Assembly: GCF_000003855.2 (NCBI RefSeq)
Contig: NW_003101677.1
Coordinates: 1,223,506 to 1,287,505, forward strand
Reading direction: 5' to 3'
Length of the DNA: 64,000 bases
Source: Blastomyces gilchristii SLH14081
Taxonomy: Eukaryota > Ascomycota > Eurotiomycetes > Onygenales > Ajellomycetaceae
A program made the position numbers and the translations under genes. The notes under the pieces were generated by a model that saw nothing but the letters and a program-made list of their open reading frames with translations, had not been told where the DNA came from and ran no database searches. Positions 37,701-50,639 of the stretch are shown one piece after another (position 1 is the stretch's first letter; each line of letters opens with the position of its first letter).

Positions 37701-39067
37701 TTATTAATTACTTAGAAGAAGTCTTATTAATCTTTTTCTCAGAGTATTAATTATTTAAATAGATTTAAGAAGTCAAGTTAACAAGCTCAGTGTAATTGAT
37801 TAATGAACTCTAATACTGTGATATCATTATTCATACCTTGTAAGTCAGTTTTATAAGATAAAGCTGTGTTTTTAATTAATTCAAATTATCAGTTAATTTC
37901 TCTCAATATTCTTCAAATCTTATAGTGAAATCAGAAGAATTCTTATTATTTTATTAATATAATAAGTTGAACTACTATGCTACTATAAAGCTGTAATTAC
38001 AGTAATCTTCAATTTAGTTTAGTAGAAAGTTCTTAAATTCTTCTTAAGTTATAGTAGTATTAATACACTCAAGCTCTCTCTTCTTAACAACTCAAGTAGT
38101 CACAGAGATGCCTTTAAGAAAATTGATAATATATATTACTTATATTTTATAAGTATTAAACTGACTTAGATTAAGGTGAAATTTCTGTTCAAGAGTATAG
38201 ATAAAGTTATGAAATTCAGATAATATATTTCTCTTATAATTCAGAGAATCTCTGATCTTAATCTCTCTATCTTTATAATAAATGTAGATGTATAGAGACT
38301 GTGATAATAACAGAGTAATTAAAGAGCTTATATTAAAATATATAACAGGTTCAGAAATCTCAGATTTCTACTAAGATAGAGATATACACACTCTAGAGAA
38401 TAATATGAAATTTCTCTTAGAGAGTGAAATTAAGTCAGTTTTAGTATAAGTATATAAGATTATATCAGTCTGTTAATAGAGCTTGACTGATTTAAACTTA
38501 TAATCAGATTAAGAAATTTAAATTGTAATATAATAAAACTGAAATAATAACTAGTCAGCAGTATTATATAGAGATAGTTATTTAAGAAGCTATATAAGTG
38601 AGCTTGACTATTTTACTTAAATAGCAAGCTCAGGAGCTACAGAGTTATTATAAGAATATTACAGATATAGTACTTAGTATACTAAGAAAATTGTATGAGA
38701 AATATAGTAACTCTTATATATCTTTCAGTAGAAGAAAAATGAATCACTGACTTCTTTTATAAGAAGTCAGTATCTAGCTATTCTATATAGATAATAAGTA
38801 GATACTCTTCTCTTATTTTATAAGTAAGAATAGCTGAAGTAATATCTCAGTGATATCTCACTGTTAAGAAAGAGTAATCTACTAACCTTGTATAAAAGTG
38901 AGATTCTTATATTTATCAATTGAATCTTTCTATAACATATCTGAATGATGTCATAGAGTGATTGAAAACTGGTTTGAATAGTCTGTGAGATAAATGAAAT
39001 TATTCACAGAGAAGTAATAAGCCGTGCGGAACTACAGCAGAGTCTTGATACGGTCAGAGACGTGATA
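34785..39067 (-). pseudogene. A1 5' LTR, gag and pol through RNase H, broken
   Basis: Minus strand. The LTR begins at 39067 (TATCACG, C-to-T version of TGTCACG). Gag follows at about 38350-37600, with the knuckle CFNC...Y...Y near 37590-37550, where the His and last Cys of CX2CX4HX4C have become Tyr. The RT start is at 36398-36159, LILFILKKNSRLHLCIDYRD, displaced by SINE1. RT continues to about 35700 and RNase H to about 34900. The stretch 36750-38740 has a duplicate in A2 at 39068-41053. Confidence 0.78.
36294..36694 (+). mobile_element. SINE1, tRNA-derived, with 13-bp target duplication
   Basis: The body is 36307-36681, flanked by exact ACTCTTTGATGAG at 36294-36306 and 36682-36694. The 5' head (36307-36393) resembles a tRNA: GCCCCGGTGGCCGAATG start, a D-arm-like TGGCCGAATG (box A-like) and a perfect box B GGTTCGAAACC near 36375. 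An unrelated body follows and an AAT-repeat tail. Transcription would be by RNA polymerase III and mobilisation by a LINE (family knowledge). It interrupts RT of A1. Confidence 0.9.
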
Positions 39068-41053
39068 ATTTACAGACAAGTTGTAAAGAGATCTGTACAG
39101 CGTCATTGCATCATCTTCAAGATGAATCTTATATTATATCTTGATATCAGAAAACTTCACTGCTTCTCTTTTTGAAAAGACATTCTTATAGTCTGTAAAG
39201 AGATGTTGTGTACATCTGTTTTTAATGATAAATACTGCTACTAATTCTGCAGTGAGAGTGATAACTTCTTCATCTATTCTTAAGTCTTAGTTATCTGCTA
39301 CACAGTATATTAACTCTATTCTTTTCTCAAGATTCTTTTAATAAAACTCTTCAGATTTCTCTATCACTGTCTCTTCATTAGTAAGATAGTATTATTACAT
39401 CTGAGTAACTCAGTTAATAAGAGAATTGTTTTCTCTCAATTATAGAAGATCTAGAATAATATTCTTATTTATAATATTAATAGTATGAAGAAGCAGACTG
39501 CTCTTCTTGAAGGTTTCTTCTAAGTCTGTAATTACATACTTTACTTAAATTATATTAAAATAGTAATATTTTGTTTTATCAGTAAATTTTGCATAATCTA
39601 ACAGATCTATTTTCTTTCAATTCTTCATTAAAGAAAAGAAATAGAATATAAAGTTAGTATTTACTTCAGAGTTAAGTAGATATCTCACTGATATCTTCTT
39701 ATTCAGAGTATATATTATGATTGTAATATAAACTTAGAGATATAAGAATTATTAATTAATTATTTCTTTCTCTTCTTCATCTTTTACAGATACATTTATT
39801 AGAAGAAGAGTTAACTTTAAGAAGATATCTTCTCAGTTTCTTTTCTTCTTTAACTTCTTACAATTACTGGTATAGTAATTATCAGCTTCATAGTTAAAAT
39901 AGAGATCTTTATTAAATCTTTTTTAACATTTCTTCACAGTGAGTGAAGAATTAGAATACTTGAAATTCTTCTTTACTTTCTTCACACTGAAGCTGTCACA
40001 GTGCTGTTAAGATCTTATTATTAATTACTTAGAAAAGATCTTATTAATCTTTTTCTTAGAGTATTAATTATTTAAATAGATTCAGAAAGTTAAGTTAATA
40101 AGCTCAGTATAATTAATTAATGAACTCTGATACTTTAATATTATTATTCATATTTTATAAGTCAGCTTTATAAGATAAAGCTATGTTTTTAATTAATTCA
40201 AATTATCAGTTAATTTCTCTCAATATTCTTTAAATCTTGTATTGAAATCAGAAGAATTCTTATTATCTTATTAATATAATAAGTTAAACTGCTGTACTGC
40301 TATAAAGCTGTAATTACAGTAATCTTTAATTTAATTCAGTAGAAAGTTCTTGAATTCTTCTTAAGTTATAGTAGTATTAATACACTCAAGCTTTCTCTTC
40401 TTAATAACTCAAGTAGTCACAGAGATGTCTTTAAGAAGATTAACAGTGTATATTACTTATATCTCATAAGTATTAAACTGACTTAGATTAAGATGAAATT
40501 TTCATTTAAGAGTATAGATGAAGTTATGAAATTCAGATAATATATTTCTCTTATAATTTAAAGAATCCCTGATCTTAATCTCTCTATCTTTATAATAGAT
40601 ATAGATGTATAGAGGCTGTGATAATAATAGAGTAGTTAAAGAGCTTATATTAAAATATACAGTGAGTTTAGAAATTTTAAATTTCTGTTAGAGTAGAGAT
40701 ATACACACTATAGAGAATAATATGAAATTTCTCTCAGAGAGTAAGATTAAATCAGTCTTAGTATAAATATATAAGATTATATCAGTTTATTAATAGAGCT
40801 TAACTGATTCAAACTTATAATCAGATTAAGAAATTTAAATTATACTATAATAGAACTGAAGTAATAACTAGTCAGTGATATTATATAGAGATAGTTATTT
40901 AAGAAGTTATATAAGTAAGCTTAACTATCTTACTTAAATAGTAAGCTTATAAGCTATAGAGTTATTGCAAGAATATTGCAGATATAATACTTAGTATACT
41001 AAGAAGATTGTATAAGAAATACAGTAACTCTTATATATCTTTCAGTAGAAGAA

Positions 41054-41367
41054 TGTGGCGGGCTGCGCCCGATCAATCATATAGACTATTCCGTACACTT
41101 CATAGATTCCTACCGCCCCATTCCCGATCACCGATCCTCGGCCGCCACGAACATGTATGTTCCGATTGCCGATCCTCGGCTGCTATGAACGCGCGTATAT
41201 TCTTCCGCCCCGAAGCACCACTGCATACATCACCACATACATGTATAAATATCCACTTCAATCATCAATTCTCACACTTTCTCTTTCTTTTCTTCTCTAA
41301 TGTTTTTCTCTTTGTTATATAAGACCTATCAATATTATACTGATCTATTCAGTATAGGCCTCTTACA
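41054..41367 (+). repeat. 5' LTR of B2
   Basis: 314 bp with preserved CpGs, including GATCCTCGGCCGCCACGAAC and a diverged second copy (GATCCTCGGCTGCTATGAAC) about 50 bp downstream. Confidence 0.9.
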
Positions 41368-41647
41368 CTAGAAAAATGTTCATTATCTTCTTATTAGAAA
41401 ATGATTATTCATGCATTGTCTTCTCATTAGAAATGATTATTTATCAAGAGATATCTGAATGTGTAATGACATGTAAGAAAGAGAAATAGTTAAGTGAACA
41501 CTGAGTTCTCAGATAGAAGCTTACTTATTAGTCACTCTGACTCTGCAATAAGATTTTATAAGAGAATATCAGTGAAAGACTTGAGAGTTCTGATACTCAG
41601 ATGTGTAAGATATTCATACAATTACATATCTGATAACTGATATAACT

Positions 41648-42793
41648 ATGTCTAACAATAATATGAAACTCTTGAATATGAGTATAGATATGATATCACA
41701 GTGACTCTGAGCAATATTGAAGTTATAATAATAATAAATAGCTAATATGCATGTAACTTAACAACTTCAATATGAAGAGATTTAATAATTAACTTATATG
41801 ATTTCAACATCTACAGAATTGAATACAAAAGTGCTGAAAGAATACTTAGATACTTCTGCATATTTCAATACTTTTAATCTTACTCTCTACTCATTATGAA
41901 GAATGAAAATGCTTATGAAACTGAGTATAGATGAAGATGTCATCAGTTCATTAATCAATCAAGATTGATATATTAATGAATGATTGAAGAATTATATAAA
42001 ACAGAAGTTTTATTCATGAATGAAAGTATGTAAATCAGCATTATAAATACTTGACAATATTATGAAATATCTTGATATTCTGTTCTGAGACACTGCTATA
42101 TAACAGAAAGTATTAGATTGATTACAGAGTGTCTGACAGAGAAATACTTCTCTTATAATATTTATCTCTGACTTCAACACTAAGATTCTAGAAGCAGATA
42201 ATCAATTCTGAGAAGATTGAATGAAGATTAGCATGCTTAAGAAGACATTGACTTTTAAACTCTTACAGGCTCTTATAAGTGTAAATAAAGACCAGACTTA
42301 TAAAGACTTCTGCACACAGCTTCAGACATTGAATGACTGTCTTATCAAGCTTAAGAGTATACAGAACAGTGGCAGAAAATGTTACATCTTAGTAACTTAT
42401 ACATCTATGCTGAAGAACAGCAATGATGCAGATGTTATGAACTGAATAGATTCAAATGTCTATGTATAAGCAAGAGTTTTCATTATTTAAACAGACTTCT
42501 GAGTTTCTGAGATCACTTCTGAAGAAGTCACTGATTAATATCAATGTGAAGTATGCATTAACTGTAACTGATTAGAACACATTGCTTTCAACTGCTGATC
42601 AGTCTACATGTCTTCTCACTTAAAGAATGAATCAGTGTCTGTCTGCATCAATTATATTGCAGTGAAGAAAGATTCAGAAGATAACTATAAAAATACTCTG
42701 ATGAAACAGAGAAAAGATTAACTTCTATTTAAATTTATAAACAGAAGCTTGAAGAGATTAAATGATAATAATTTGAAGAGAAAATGATAATGA
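41648..42793 (+). pseudogene. B2 gag, broken
   Basis: ATG 41648 aligns with B1 21473. The open piece 42221-42445 (MKISMLKKTLTFKLLQALIS) is in the same frame as the ATG. The gag continues uninterrupted across 42465-42480, where B1 has element C, and is cut at 42794 by SINE2. Scattered TGA and TAA codons inactivate it. Confidence 0.8.
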
Positions 42794-42802
42794 ATATGAT
42801 TC

Positions 42803-42833
<31 letters not shown>

Positions 42834-43217
42834 ATTATTATTATTATTATTCCTTCATTATACTCATATGCAAGCGGAGGTTATAATGAGTTCTTGCATG
42901 ATGTTAAATACAGATCAAGTGTTGATTATACAGAAGGAAATACAGGTGTTGAGACCACGTCAAGATAACAAGAACATAGAAAAATACAAAGGAGTGATAA
43001 TTAGATACATGCGATAATAACTTCCCAGCCCAGGAACATAGAGTGATTCATTGAAGTGATTTGTACACCTCTGTATTTATTAGAAACCTGAGGTGCTTGA
43101 GTTCTGGATTTAATGTATCCCCTGCGGGTTTCGAACCCACGCGCCTTGGTTTCCCACGCCAAGGCGCTACCGGGTGGCCGCATTAACCATTCGGCCACTG
43201 GGGCATGTGATTCTTGT
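42794..43217 (-). mobile_element. SINE2, minus strand, with 13-bp target duplication
   Basis: The body is 42807-43204. The tRNA-like head is at the right (reverse of 43204-43118, box B GGTTCGAAACC intact) and an ATT-repeat tail at the left (42807-42851). Flanks ATATGATTCTTGT (42794-42806) and ATGTGATTCTTGT (43205-43217) differ at one G/A position. B1 at 30864-30882 shows the empty site. It is about 398 bp and close in sequence to SINE1, with far less mutation than the surrounding B2. Confidence 0.9.
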
Positions 43218-46200
43218 ATCTACTGTGATTGATAACATGTATAATATGAAAGCTATAATAGACAGTGATCTATGCTACTATGCAATGATAAAATCTTCAG
43301 TTGTAAGATATTATAATCTTCAGTGTATCTCTTTATTAAAACTCTGACTTCTTGCAGAATTTGATAATCTGAAAGATGTTTATACTTATTACATGATGAA
43401 ACTAAATATAGATGTGAGAGAATATTAATGTGAGAATATCTATACATATGAAGTTGATAATCTCAATTATAATCTTATGTTAGAACTTGTCTGAATATCT
43501 GAATAAGACATCTTACTGAATACTTGAAACAGAAGCTTGATATTCTCTAATAATGATAGAATTTATAAAAATGATATTCACAAGACTATGAATCTTACAC
43601 AGATCTCTGTCAACACTTATGAAATACTCTGAAAAAGAAGTCATCATCAAAATTATTAACAGAGTTACTGACAAGTTCACTGACAGTAGAATTATATATC
43701 AATCTATTTCATCAGCCTGATCAATATTAAAAAGACCTTAGAAAAGTTATTCTGTACTATAATAACAGATTCTTACATAAAACTCTCTTAATAATATCAT
43801 GAATATCTAGATATCTTCTGATAAGATAATATTATGAATATATCTTCTTTACAAGACTCAGAAGTGAATCACAGTATTAAGTTAAAAAAGAAGAATAATA
43901 AGAACTCTGAGTCATCATAAGACTCTCTTTATAATATGTCTCAAGATGAACTTCTTCTTCTTCAGAAGACACTCTTTATAATATGTCTCAAGATGAACTT
44001 CTTCTTCTTCAGAAGACACTCAATGATCTATTAAATAAGAGATTTATACATGTTAGCAACTCTTTCACTGCAGCTTCTATTCTCTTTATAAAGAAGTCAG
44101 ATGAAGAACTCTGATTCTGTGTGAACTACTGTGATCTGAACAGATTGACAAAGAAAGATTATTATCTCTCATCTCTCATCAATGAAATCCTAGTATATAT
44201 TAGATGAGCTCAATGATTTACAAAGTTAGATGTTATTACTGTATTTTATAAGATTCATATCACTGAAGAAGATGAATAGCTTACAGTATTTCAAACATAT
44301 TATGATCTCTTTGAATGAATAGTCACACTCTTTGAACTGACTAATACTTTCAGTATATTTCAGAAGTATATCAACTGAGCACTCTGAGATTTTCTTAATA
44401 AGTTTGTATCTGCTTATCTAGATAACATTCTTATCTTCACTAATGAATTCAGAAAAGAGTATCAAGAGCATGTGTGAAGAGTATTACAATGACTATAAGA
44501 AGCAGAACTATCAATTGATATTAATAAGTATGATTTCAAAGTTAAGAGTACTAAGTACTTAGATTTCATCATAGAAGCTGATAAGAGAATTTGAATGAAT
44601 TCTGAGAAGATCTCTGTCATTCTCAAATGAGAAGCTTTACATACTGTGAAAGATATATAAAGCTTCATTGAATTTACTAACTTCTATCAGTGATTTATAT
44701 AAAACTTCTCAGATATTATAAGATCACTTACAGAATTTACTAAGAAGAACTCAGTATTTCAATGATCAGTGAACACTGAAGCTGCATTTATATAGATAAA
44801 GAAGATATTCATTAATATCTCTCTACTGATAATATTCAATTCTGATTGCAAGATAGTTGTTGAAGCTGATTTCTCTGACTATGTGATAGAAGAAGTGATA
44901 TTATAATATAATGATGAAGATGTTCTATAATTATATGTCTTTATATCTAAGAAACTGAGTCCTGCTGAATGCAATTATAAGATCTATAACAAGAAACTTC
45001 TTATAATTATATACTCTTTAGAAGAATGAGACTCTGAACTCTGAAGTATCTTTAAATTTGAGATAGTTATAGATTATAAGAATCTCAAATACTTCACAAT
45101 TATCTATAAACTTACTGAATAATAGATATGATGATCTGAGTTCTTAAGCTGCTTTTATTTTATAATATACTACTGTTCTGACAGTCAGAACTTGATGATA
45201 GATACTCTCTTATAATAAGAGTAAGATATATCATCTGATGTAATAGATACTCACTGAATAAACTGAGAGCACTGACTCTTGAATCTGAAGATACTAGTTG
45301 ATCAAGATGAAACAGCTCACAGCACTATATATACTTCTTCAATTAGAACTATCACTGATATCTTAACTTCTTCTGAACCTACATTAGATGAGTTATAATA
45401 TACAGCAGCTTAAACTGATGAACTTCTTCAAATACTCACTGAAGTAGTATAATAAGAAGTACTCTGATTTCTCTCAGAATTACATGTAAGAATTGACATC
45501 TCAGAATGTTTAATCAATGATAATAACACTTTATAATTTCATGAATGATACTAAGTTTCTCACTTCAAATTCTTATACATCTGAATAATGCAAGAGATGT
45601 ATAATTCATGTATAACTGATTATTCAGGCTGTGAACAACTGTATAGAATAATCTCTTGAGAGTTCTATTAGTCTGAGATATTAAACAGTATCAGATGCTT
45701 CATTTAAAACTGTAACTACTGTTCTTTTATTATCTTATAAAAGAACTGTAAAAAAGATCTACTGAAATCACTTGATATTTCTGATAGAATCTGATGAGAT
45801 ATAGTAATTGACTTCACTATTAATCTATCTGAGAGTAAGAGTTATAGAAACATTCTAATCATTATTAATTAACTAAGTAAAGATGTAATATTAAAATCTT
45901 GTAATAAGATGAATACTGAATAAGTCACTGAAGTCTTCTTACAGAGTTTATTCTATCAGATATATGAGTTACTGAGATCAATAGTATTGAATCAGAGCTG
46001 TCACTTTATGAGCACTCTCTGAACAAGAATCTGTCAAGTTCTCAAGATTATACACTGTCTGTTAACTGTCTATCACTTCAAGACTGATAATGCATTAGAA
46101 CAGATAATTGAGATTGTAAAGAACTATCTCTATAAGTTCTGTAATCACTTATAAGATGATTGATATAATCTGCTTCTATACACAGAGATTGCTATCAATG

Positions 46201-46855
46201 AATAAGATACTGTTTCAACAGATATAAGTCTATTCTTTCTTATACATAGTTATCACATGAAGATGTTGAATCTTCTAGAGATTACACAGTTCACACTGAA
46301 CCTCTGCAGTCTGATTCAGATCACTGATAATATAGTAATAAAGCTCTGAGATGTCTGTAATTGAGCAGAGGCCTTCATAGCAACTGTAAAACAAGATCAA
46401 GAGAATCAAATCAATGTTCACTGAGATCTCACTGAACAATATAAGATAGAAGATCTAGTATGATTAAATCTTAAGAATATACAAATCACACATTCATCTT
46501 ATACACTAGATTACTACCATATTAAGTATAAAGTGATAGAAGTTCTAGATAGTTATAATTACTGTCTTAACATATCATCAGAGATTTATAATATCTTTTA
46601 TATAAGCTTGCTTCACTGCACTGTCACTGACCTGTTCTCTTCTCAACTAACTTCTGACTGACAGTCACCAGGAATCATAGAAGAAGATAATGAGCTTGAA
46701 TGAGAGATTAAAGATATTCTTGATAAGAGATCACACAGCTGCAGTTGATAATATCTTATGAAATGAGTCAGCTATGATCAACTGACCTGAACTCTGAGTT
46801 CTGTGTTATCTAACACAGCAGTTCTTGACTGATGAGAACTGCTTCTGAAAAGAGA
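43218..46855 (+). pseudogene. B2 pol with chromodomain, broken
   Basis: Collinear with B1 pol. Protease-like region about 43240-43560, RT about 43960-44700 with YLDNILIF near 44415 (second Asp of the catalytic pair lost), RNase H about 44840-45130, integrase about 45540-46230 (NMNTE, IVLNQSC for IVSDQNC) and a chromodomain near 46690-46850. There is a short tandem duplication near 43922-44025, where TCTTTATAATATGTCTCAAG plus GATGAACTTC recurs. More heavily mutated than B1 in many codons. Confidence 0.8.
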
Positions 46856-46862
46856 GAGCTAA

Positions 46863-47176
46863 TGTGATAAGCTGCATCTGATCAATTATATAGACTATTC
46901 TGTACACTTCATAGATTTCTATCACCTCATTTCTGATCACTGATTCTCAGCTGCTATGAACATGTATGTTTCAATCACTGATTCTCAGCTGCTATGAACG
47001 CGTGTATATTCTTCTGCTCTGAAGCATCACTGTGTACATCACCACATATGTGTATAAATATTCACTTCAATCACTGATTCTCGCACTTTCTCTTTCTTTT
47101 CTTCTCTAACATTTTTCTCTTTGTTATATAAGACCTATCAATATTATACTGATCTATTCGGTGTAGGCCTCTTACA
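46863..47176 (+). repeat. 3' LTR of B2
   Basis: 314 bp, matches 41054-41367. Most CpGs are converted to TpG or CpA; one GAACGCGTGTATATTC patch survives. Confidence 0.9.
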
Positions 47177-47512
47177 AAGAAAAACAAATCACTGACTTCT
47201 TTTATAAGAAGTCAGTATCTAGCTATTTTATATAGATAATGAGTAGATACTCTTCTCTTATTTTATAAGTAAGAATAGCTGAAGTGATATCTCAGTGATA
47301 TCTTACTATTAAGAAAGAGTAATCTGCTGATCTTATATAGAAGTGAGGTTTTCATATTCATCAATTGAATCTTTCTATAACATATTCAAATAATATCATA
47401 GAGTAGTTAAAAACCGGTTTAAATAGTCTGTAGAATGAATGAAATCATCTGCAGAGAAGTAATAAGCTATGCAGAACTGCAGCAGAGTCTTAACATGATC
47501 AGAGATGTGATA

Positions 47513-47906
47513 ACTTTTAATAATTTTCTATAACTCTAGAATTGATTTAGTGTATAAATTCATCAGATTATCTTGAAAAGAGCAGTTAAATTCAGTTTTA
47601 TAAGTATATAATTTTATCTGATTTTCAGTTATAATTAATATATATCAGTTCTGTTTTAAAGTTAGTATTATAGTTCTATGTAATATAAAGTATTATCAAA
47701 GATTATTACTTATTAAAGAATTATATTTCACTATTTTTATATCTTTAATATCTACTTATTTAAATTTCTAATAGTTGATATTATAGTAGTCTTAAACTAA
47801 TTTAATATATAAGTCTTATTTCTTCTCTATTTAATTTTGAGAAGTATAGATATTAACTTAATAGAAGAGATCTAGTAGAGTTACTATAGTATAGTACTCT
47901 GTAAAA
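47513..47906 (-). pseudogene. hAT transposase fragment, copy 2
   Basis: Collinear with 8293-8690 of copy 1, including the segment with YYTIVTLLDLFY. It is truncated on the left by A2 and on the right by LINE E2. More TA-rich than copy 1, with many stops. Confidence 0.65.
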
Positions 47907-49949
47907 CAAGCGCTTCACCACGAACTCGCTCAATTTTTCGAATAAGAACCCGCCGATAGACTCATCGAAAAGCCCTCGATCATACGAGCATTTTGACCCC
48001 ATCGCCGACTGCATAGCCCGTGTGGTGGTGGAGTTATCCAGCCAAATGTGAACCAGACATTGTTCGAAACTCCTGTGTGGGATTATCCCCCGTTCACCCC
48101 TACCACACCACAACCCCGGGCCAAATTGCCATACAAATTGTAAGGCAAAGAGACCTAGCCATATGCACCAATCTTCTTGATTTTGGAAGATCCCTGACCT
48201 GTAATTGTGGAGATATCTGAGAAGCAACTTCCATAAAAACCCTGTCTATCTTTGATGTTCCAAAACATCAACACCAAGTCTCACCCACATACCGCCCTTC
48301 CCAATCTGGCCCACATTCAGCAGAAAAATACAAAAAGATACCTTAGCAATAGTATCAAGCACATAATCAATGGACACATCTGAAGTGCATCCTCCGTGAA
48401 AAACCCTCCCTGTCTTTACACCAAGTCCCACCCTTGTACCGCCCCTTCCGATTTGGCCCATCCCCGGCAGAAAAGTACAAAAAGATACCTTGACAACTGT
48501 ATTTGATACATAATCAGCAGACACAACAACTATAAAATCAGTATATATCAAGATCTGACTGAGCCTTTGATCCCTGCATAGTGAGATATATTAAATCTAG
48601 TTTTAATATCTCAATATTCAATAGATTCTGTAAGAGATTGAGAACAGCAACACTAGATTTCTATTGAATTTGAGAATTAACTCTATATTGATATAATCAT
48701 TGATAAAGTCTTCTATTTTAAGATATAAATAATCAGTTCCTCTACATTCTGCTGGCAATATTTATATTATTATATAGAAACAGACTTATATTCTCTATAA
48801 TATCAAGACTCTGAAGAGGAAAAGTCTTGATAGAGAGTATACAGTAGTGTATATCTTAGCAGTTTCTATCTCATTCTTCTGCAGCAGTTAATGTAAAAAA
48901 AAAAAGATCTTAGAAATAGTTTTTTACTTCTCTTAAAAAAGTAAGATGTTTTTCTCTGAGTTTTATACAATATTCTTACAAAGAATTAAAAACAGAGCTG
49001 CTTTCTATTATAATTTCATATTCTTTTAAGTAAGAATTACTTTTTCAGTGACTGAAGAGCTTTTATTAATACTTAATTCTTTTTTACACTCTCTATTAAC
49101 TGATTTGAGTTGCATACTTGTTGTGTGAGAAGAATTGAATAATTTAGAATAAAATTAAATAGTTTTAATCAATTTCTCTGTAAAAAATTAATTTATTTTT
49201 TGTCAGTTTTTCTCTCAAAAACTGTTATATTATCTGATTTATTATTAATTAATATCATACTTTTTCTCACTCTATTTCAAGAAAGAGATTGTAAAGATTT
49301 TATTGATTTATCTCAAAAATCAATTCTAGTTTATTAGATTCTCTTCAAAAATCTAACCTAGTTACTGAACTAGTGTGAAAAAAATCAGGTGTTTTATATA
49401 TAAAAGTCTTTTATTCTTCTTTTCAAACAGTCTGATCAACTTTTCAATTGAAAACAGACTTAGAAATCTCTTAATTGAAACAGTCTGATCAACTTTTCAA
49501 AAGAGTTCAATACATATCTTAATTGAAACAGTCTGATCAACTTTTCATTGAGTGAGAACAATGAGTTCAAAAATACACTCAGTTAATGTGAAAAAAGATG
49601 CTTTCTCAAATGCTATTTCTAAGATTGAAATTCTGAAGAGAAGAAAGAAAGAAGAAATAGAGAAACAACAAGTTCTTGAAATACAGAAACTTGAAAAAGT
49701 AAGCAAGATTCTTGAAAAGCAGTGTCTGAGTGAGATAAATGAAGAAGTTCTGTTAATTCTTCATACTCAGACTAGACAACTACAGAAGGTGATCAAGTTC
49801 AAACTTGGAATTTTAAACACAGTTCAAAAAACATTGAAAATTTCTAGTACAATCACTGACTTCTTATCTTACTCTTCTTTCTCTTTTTCTACTTCTTCTT
49901 CTTCTTTGAATCAGAAGAAAACATATGCTCAAGCAGCTGAATCTGCTAT
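47907..49949 (+). mobile_element. LINE copy E2, 5' part, interrupted by A3
   Basis: Plus strand. The 5' end at 47907 matches the E1 5' end at 6243. It contains the GC-rich 5' UTR block (47910-48490) with two monomers (147-bp spacing), the AT-rich inner UTR with the same hairpin (48803-48810 pairing with 48823-48830), and the start of ORF1. A3 interrupts it at 49950; the remainder is not in the window. Inserted in hAT copy 2. Confidence 0.85.
49561..49949 (+). pseudogene. LINE E2 ORF1, N-terminal part, cut by A3 insertion
   Basis: ATG 49561 starts MSSKIHSVNVKKDAFSN. 129 codons are open without a stop up to the insertion point, making this the best-preserved ORF1 N-terminus in the window. It has a Lys/Glu-rich coiled-coil segment, then a Ser-rich segment and KTYAQAAES, after which sequence is LTR of A3. 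The counterpart in E1 (4615-4230) carries several stops. Confidence 0.8.
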
Positions 49950-50639
49950 TGTCACGCCCCTGGCCGCGTCAAGGCCCCGCTGCGGTTCCACACGGCTCAT
50001 CACTTCTATGCGGATGATTTCATTCATCCCGCAGGCCGTTCAAACCGGTTTCCAACCACTCTATGACATCATTCGAATATATCATAGAAAGATCTGATTG
50101 ATGAATAAGAGAACTCCGCTTCTATACAAGGTCAGCAGATTACTCTTTCTTAGTAGTGAGATGCTGCTGAGGTATCACTTCAGTTATTCTTACTCATAAA
50201 ATGAGAGAAGAGTATTGACTCATTGTCTATATAGAATAGCTAGATACTGACTTCTCATTAAAGAAGTCAGTAATTTGTTTTTCTTCTACTGAAATATATA
50301 CAAGAGTTACTGCATTTCTTATACAATCTTCTTAGTATACTAAGTACTATATCTGTGATATTCTTACAATAACTCTATAATCTATAAGCTCACTATTCAA
50401 GCAAGATAGTCAAGCTTACTTATACAGCTTTTTAAACAACTATCTCTATATAATATCACTGACTAGTCACTGCTTCAGTTCTATTATATTATAATTCAAA
50501 TCACTTAATCTGATTATAAGTTTGAATCAGTTAAGCTCTAATAGACTGATATAACTCTATGCATCTATACTGAGACTGATCTGATCTTACTCTCTGAGAG
50601 AAACTCTATATTATTCTCTAGAGTATGTACATCTCTACT

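Larger units (their letters stand above)
19230..39067 (-). mobile_element. Ty3 chromovirus A1, split by B1, C and SINE1
   Basis: Minus-strand element whose 5' LTR starts at 39067. Its body runs 39067-36695, then SINE1, then 36293-34785, then element B1, and resumes at 20841 to about 19230. Rejoining across B1 matches the uninterrupted copy A3 near 53850, read in reverse. The domain order on minus is gag, zinc knuckle, protease, RT, RNase H, integrase, chromodomain. It was inserted into pol of another A copy: A2 sequence abuts its LTR at 39068. The 3' LTR could not be found. The mutation load is heavy, with both Asp residues of the RT YLDD box lost (YLNN near 35945). Confidence 0.82.
41054..47176 (+). 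mobile_element. Ty3 chromovirus B2, complete, carrying SINE2
   Basis: The LTRs are 41054-41367 and 46863-47176 (314 bp each), TGTGG or TGTGA start and TTACA end. The target duplication AAGAA is exact at 41049-41053 and 47177-47181, and A1 at 38735-38745 shows the empty site. Sequence collinear with B1 throughout. The 5' LTR is GC-rich (many CpGs in its first 190 bp), the 3' LTR mostly mutated. A purine tract (AAAAGAGAGAGCTAA) precedes the 3' LTR. Confidence 0.93.
39068..47512 (-). mobile_element. Ty3 chromovirus A2 (5' part), split by B2
   Basis: Minus-strand copy. Its LTR outer end is at 47512 (...GATGTGATA), it runs to 47182, is interrupted by B2 plus the AAGAA duplication, and resumes at 41053 to 39068 through gag into pol, where A1 begins. 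It is nearly collinear with A1 (39068-41053 corresponds to 36750-38740) and equally mutated. The remaining pol and 3' LTR should lie on the far side of A1 but were not found. It was inserted into hAT copy 2 (47513 onward). Confidence 0.8.

Noticed and set aside
41008..41322. 104-codon plus-strand ORF
   Set aside because: It spans the A2/B2 junction and the GC-rich B2 LTR; open only because that part escaped mutation.
43001..43198. 65-codon minus-strand ORF, also found at 36328-36510
   Set aside because: Both lie within the SINE heads and bodies; SINEs do not encode protein.
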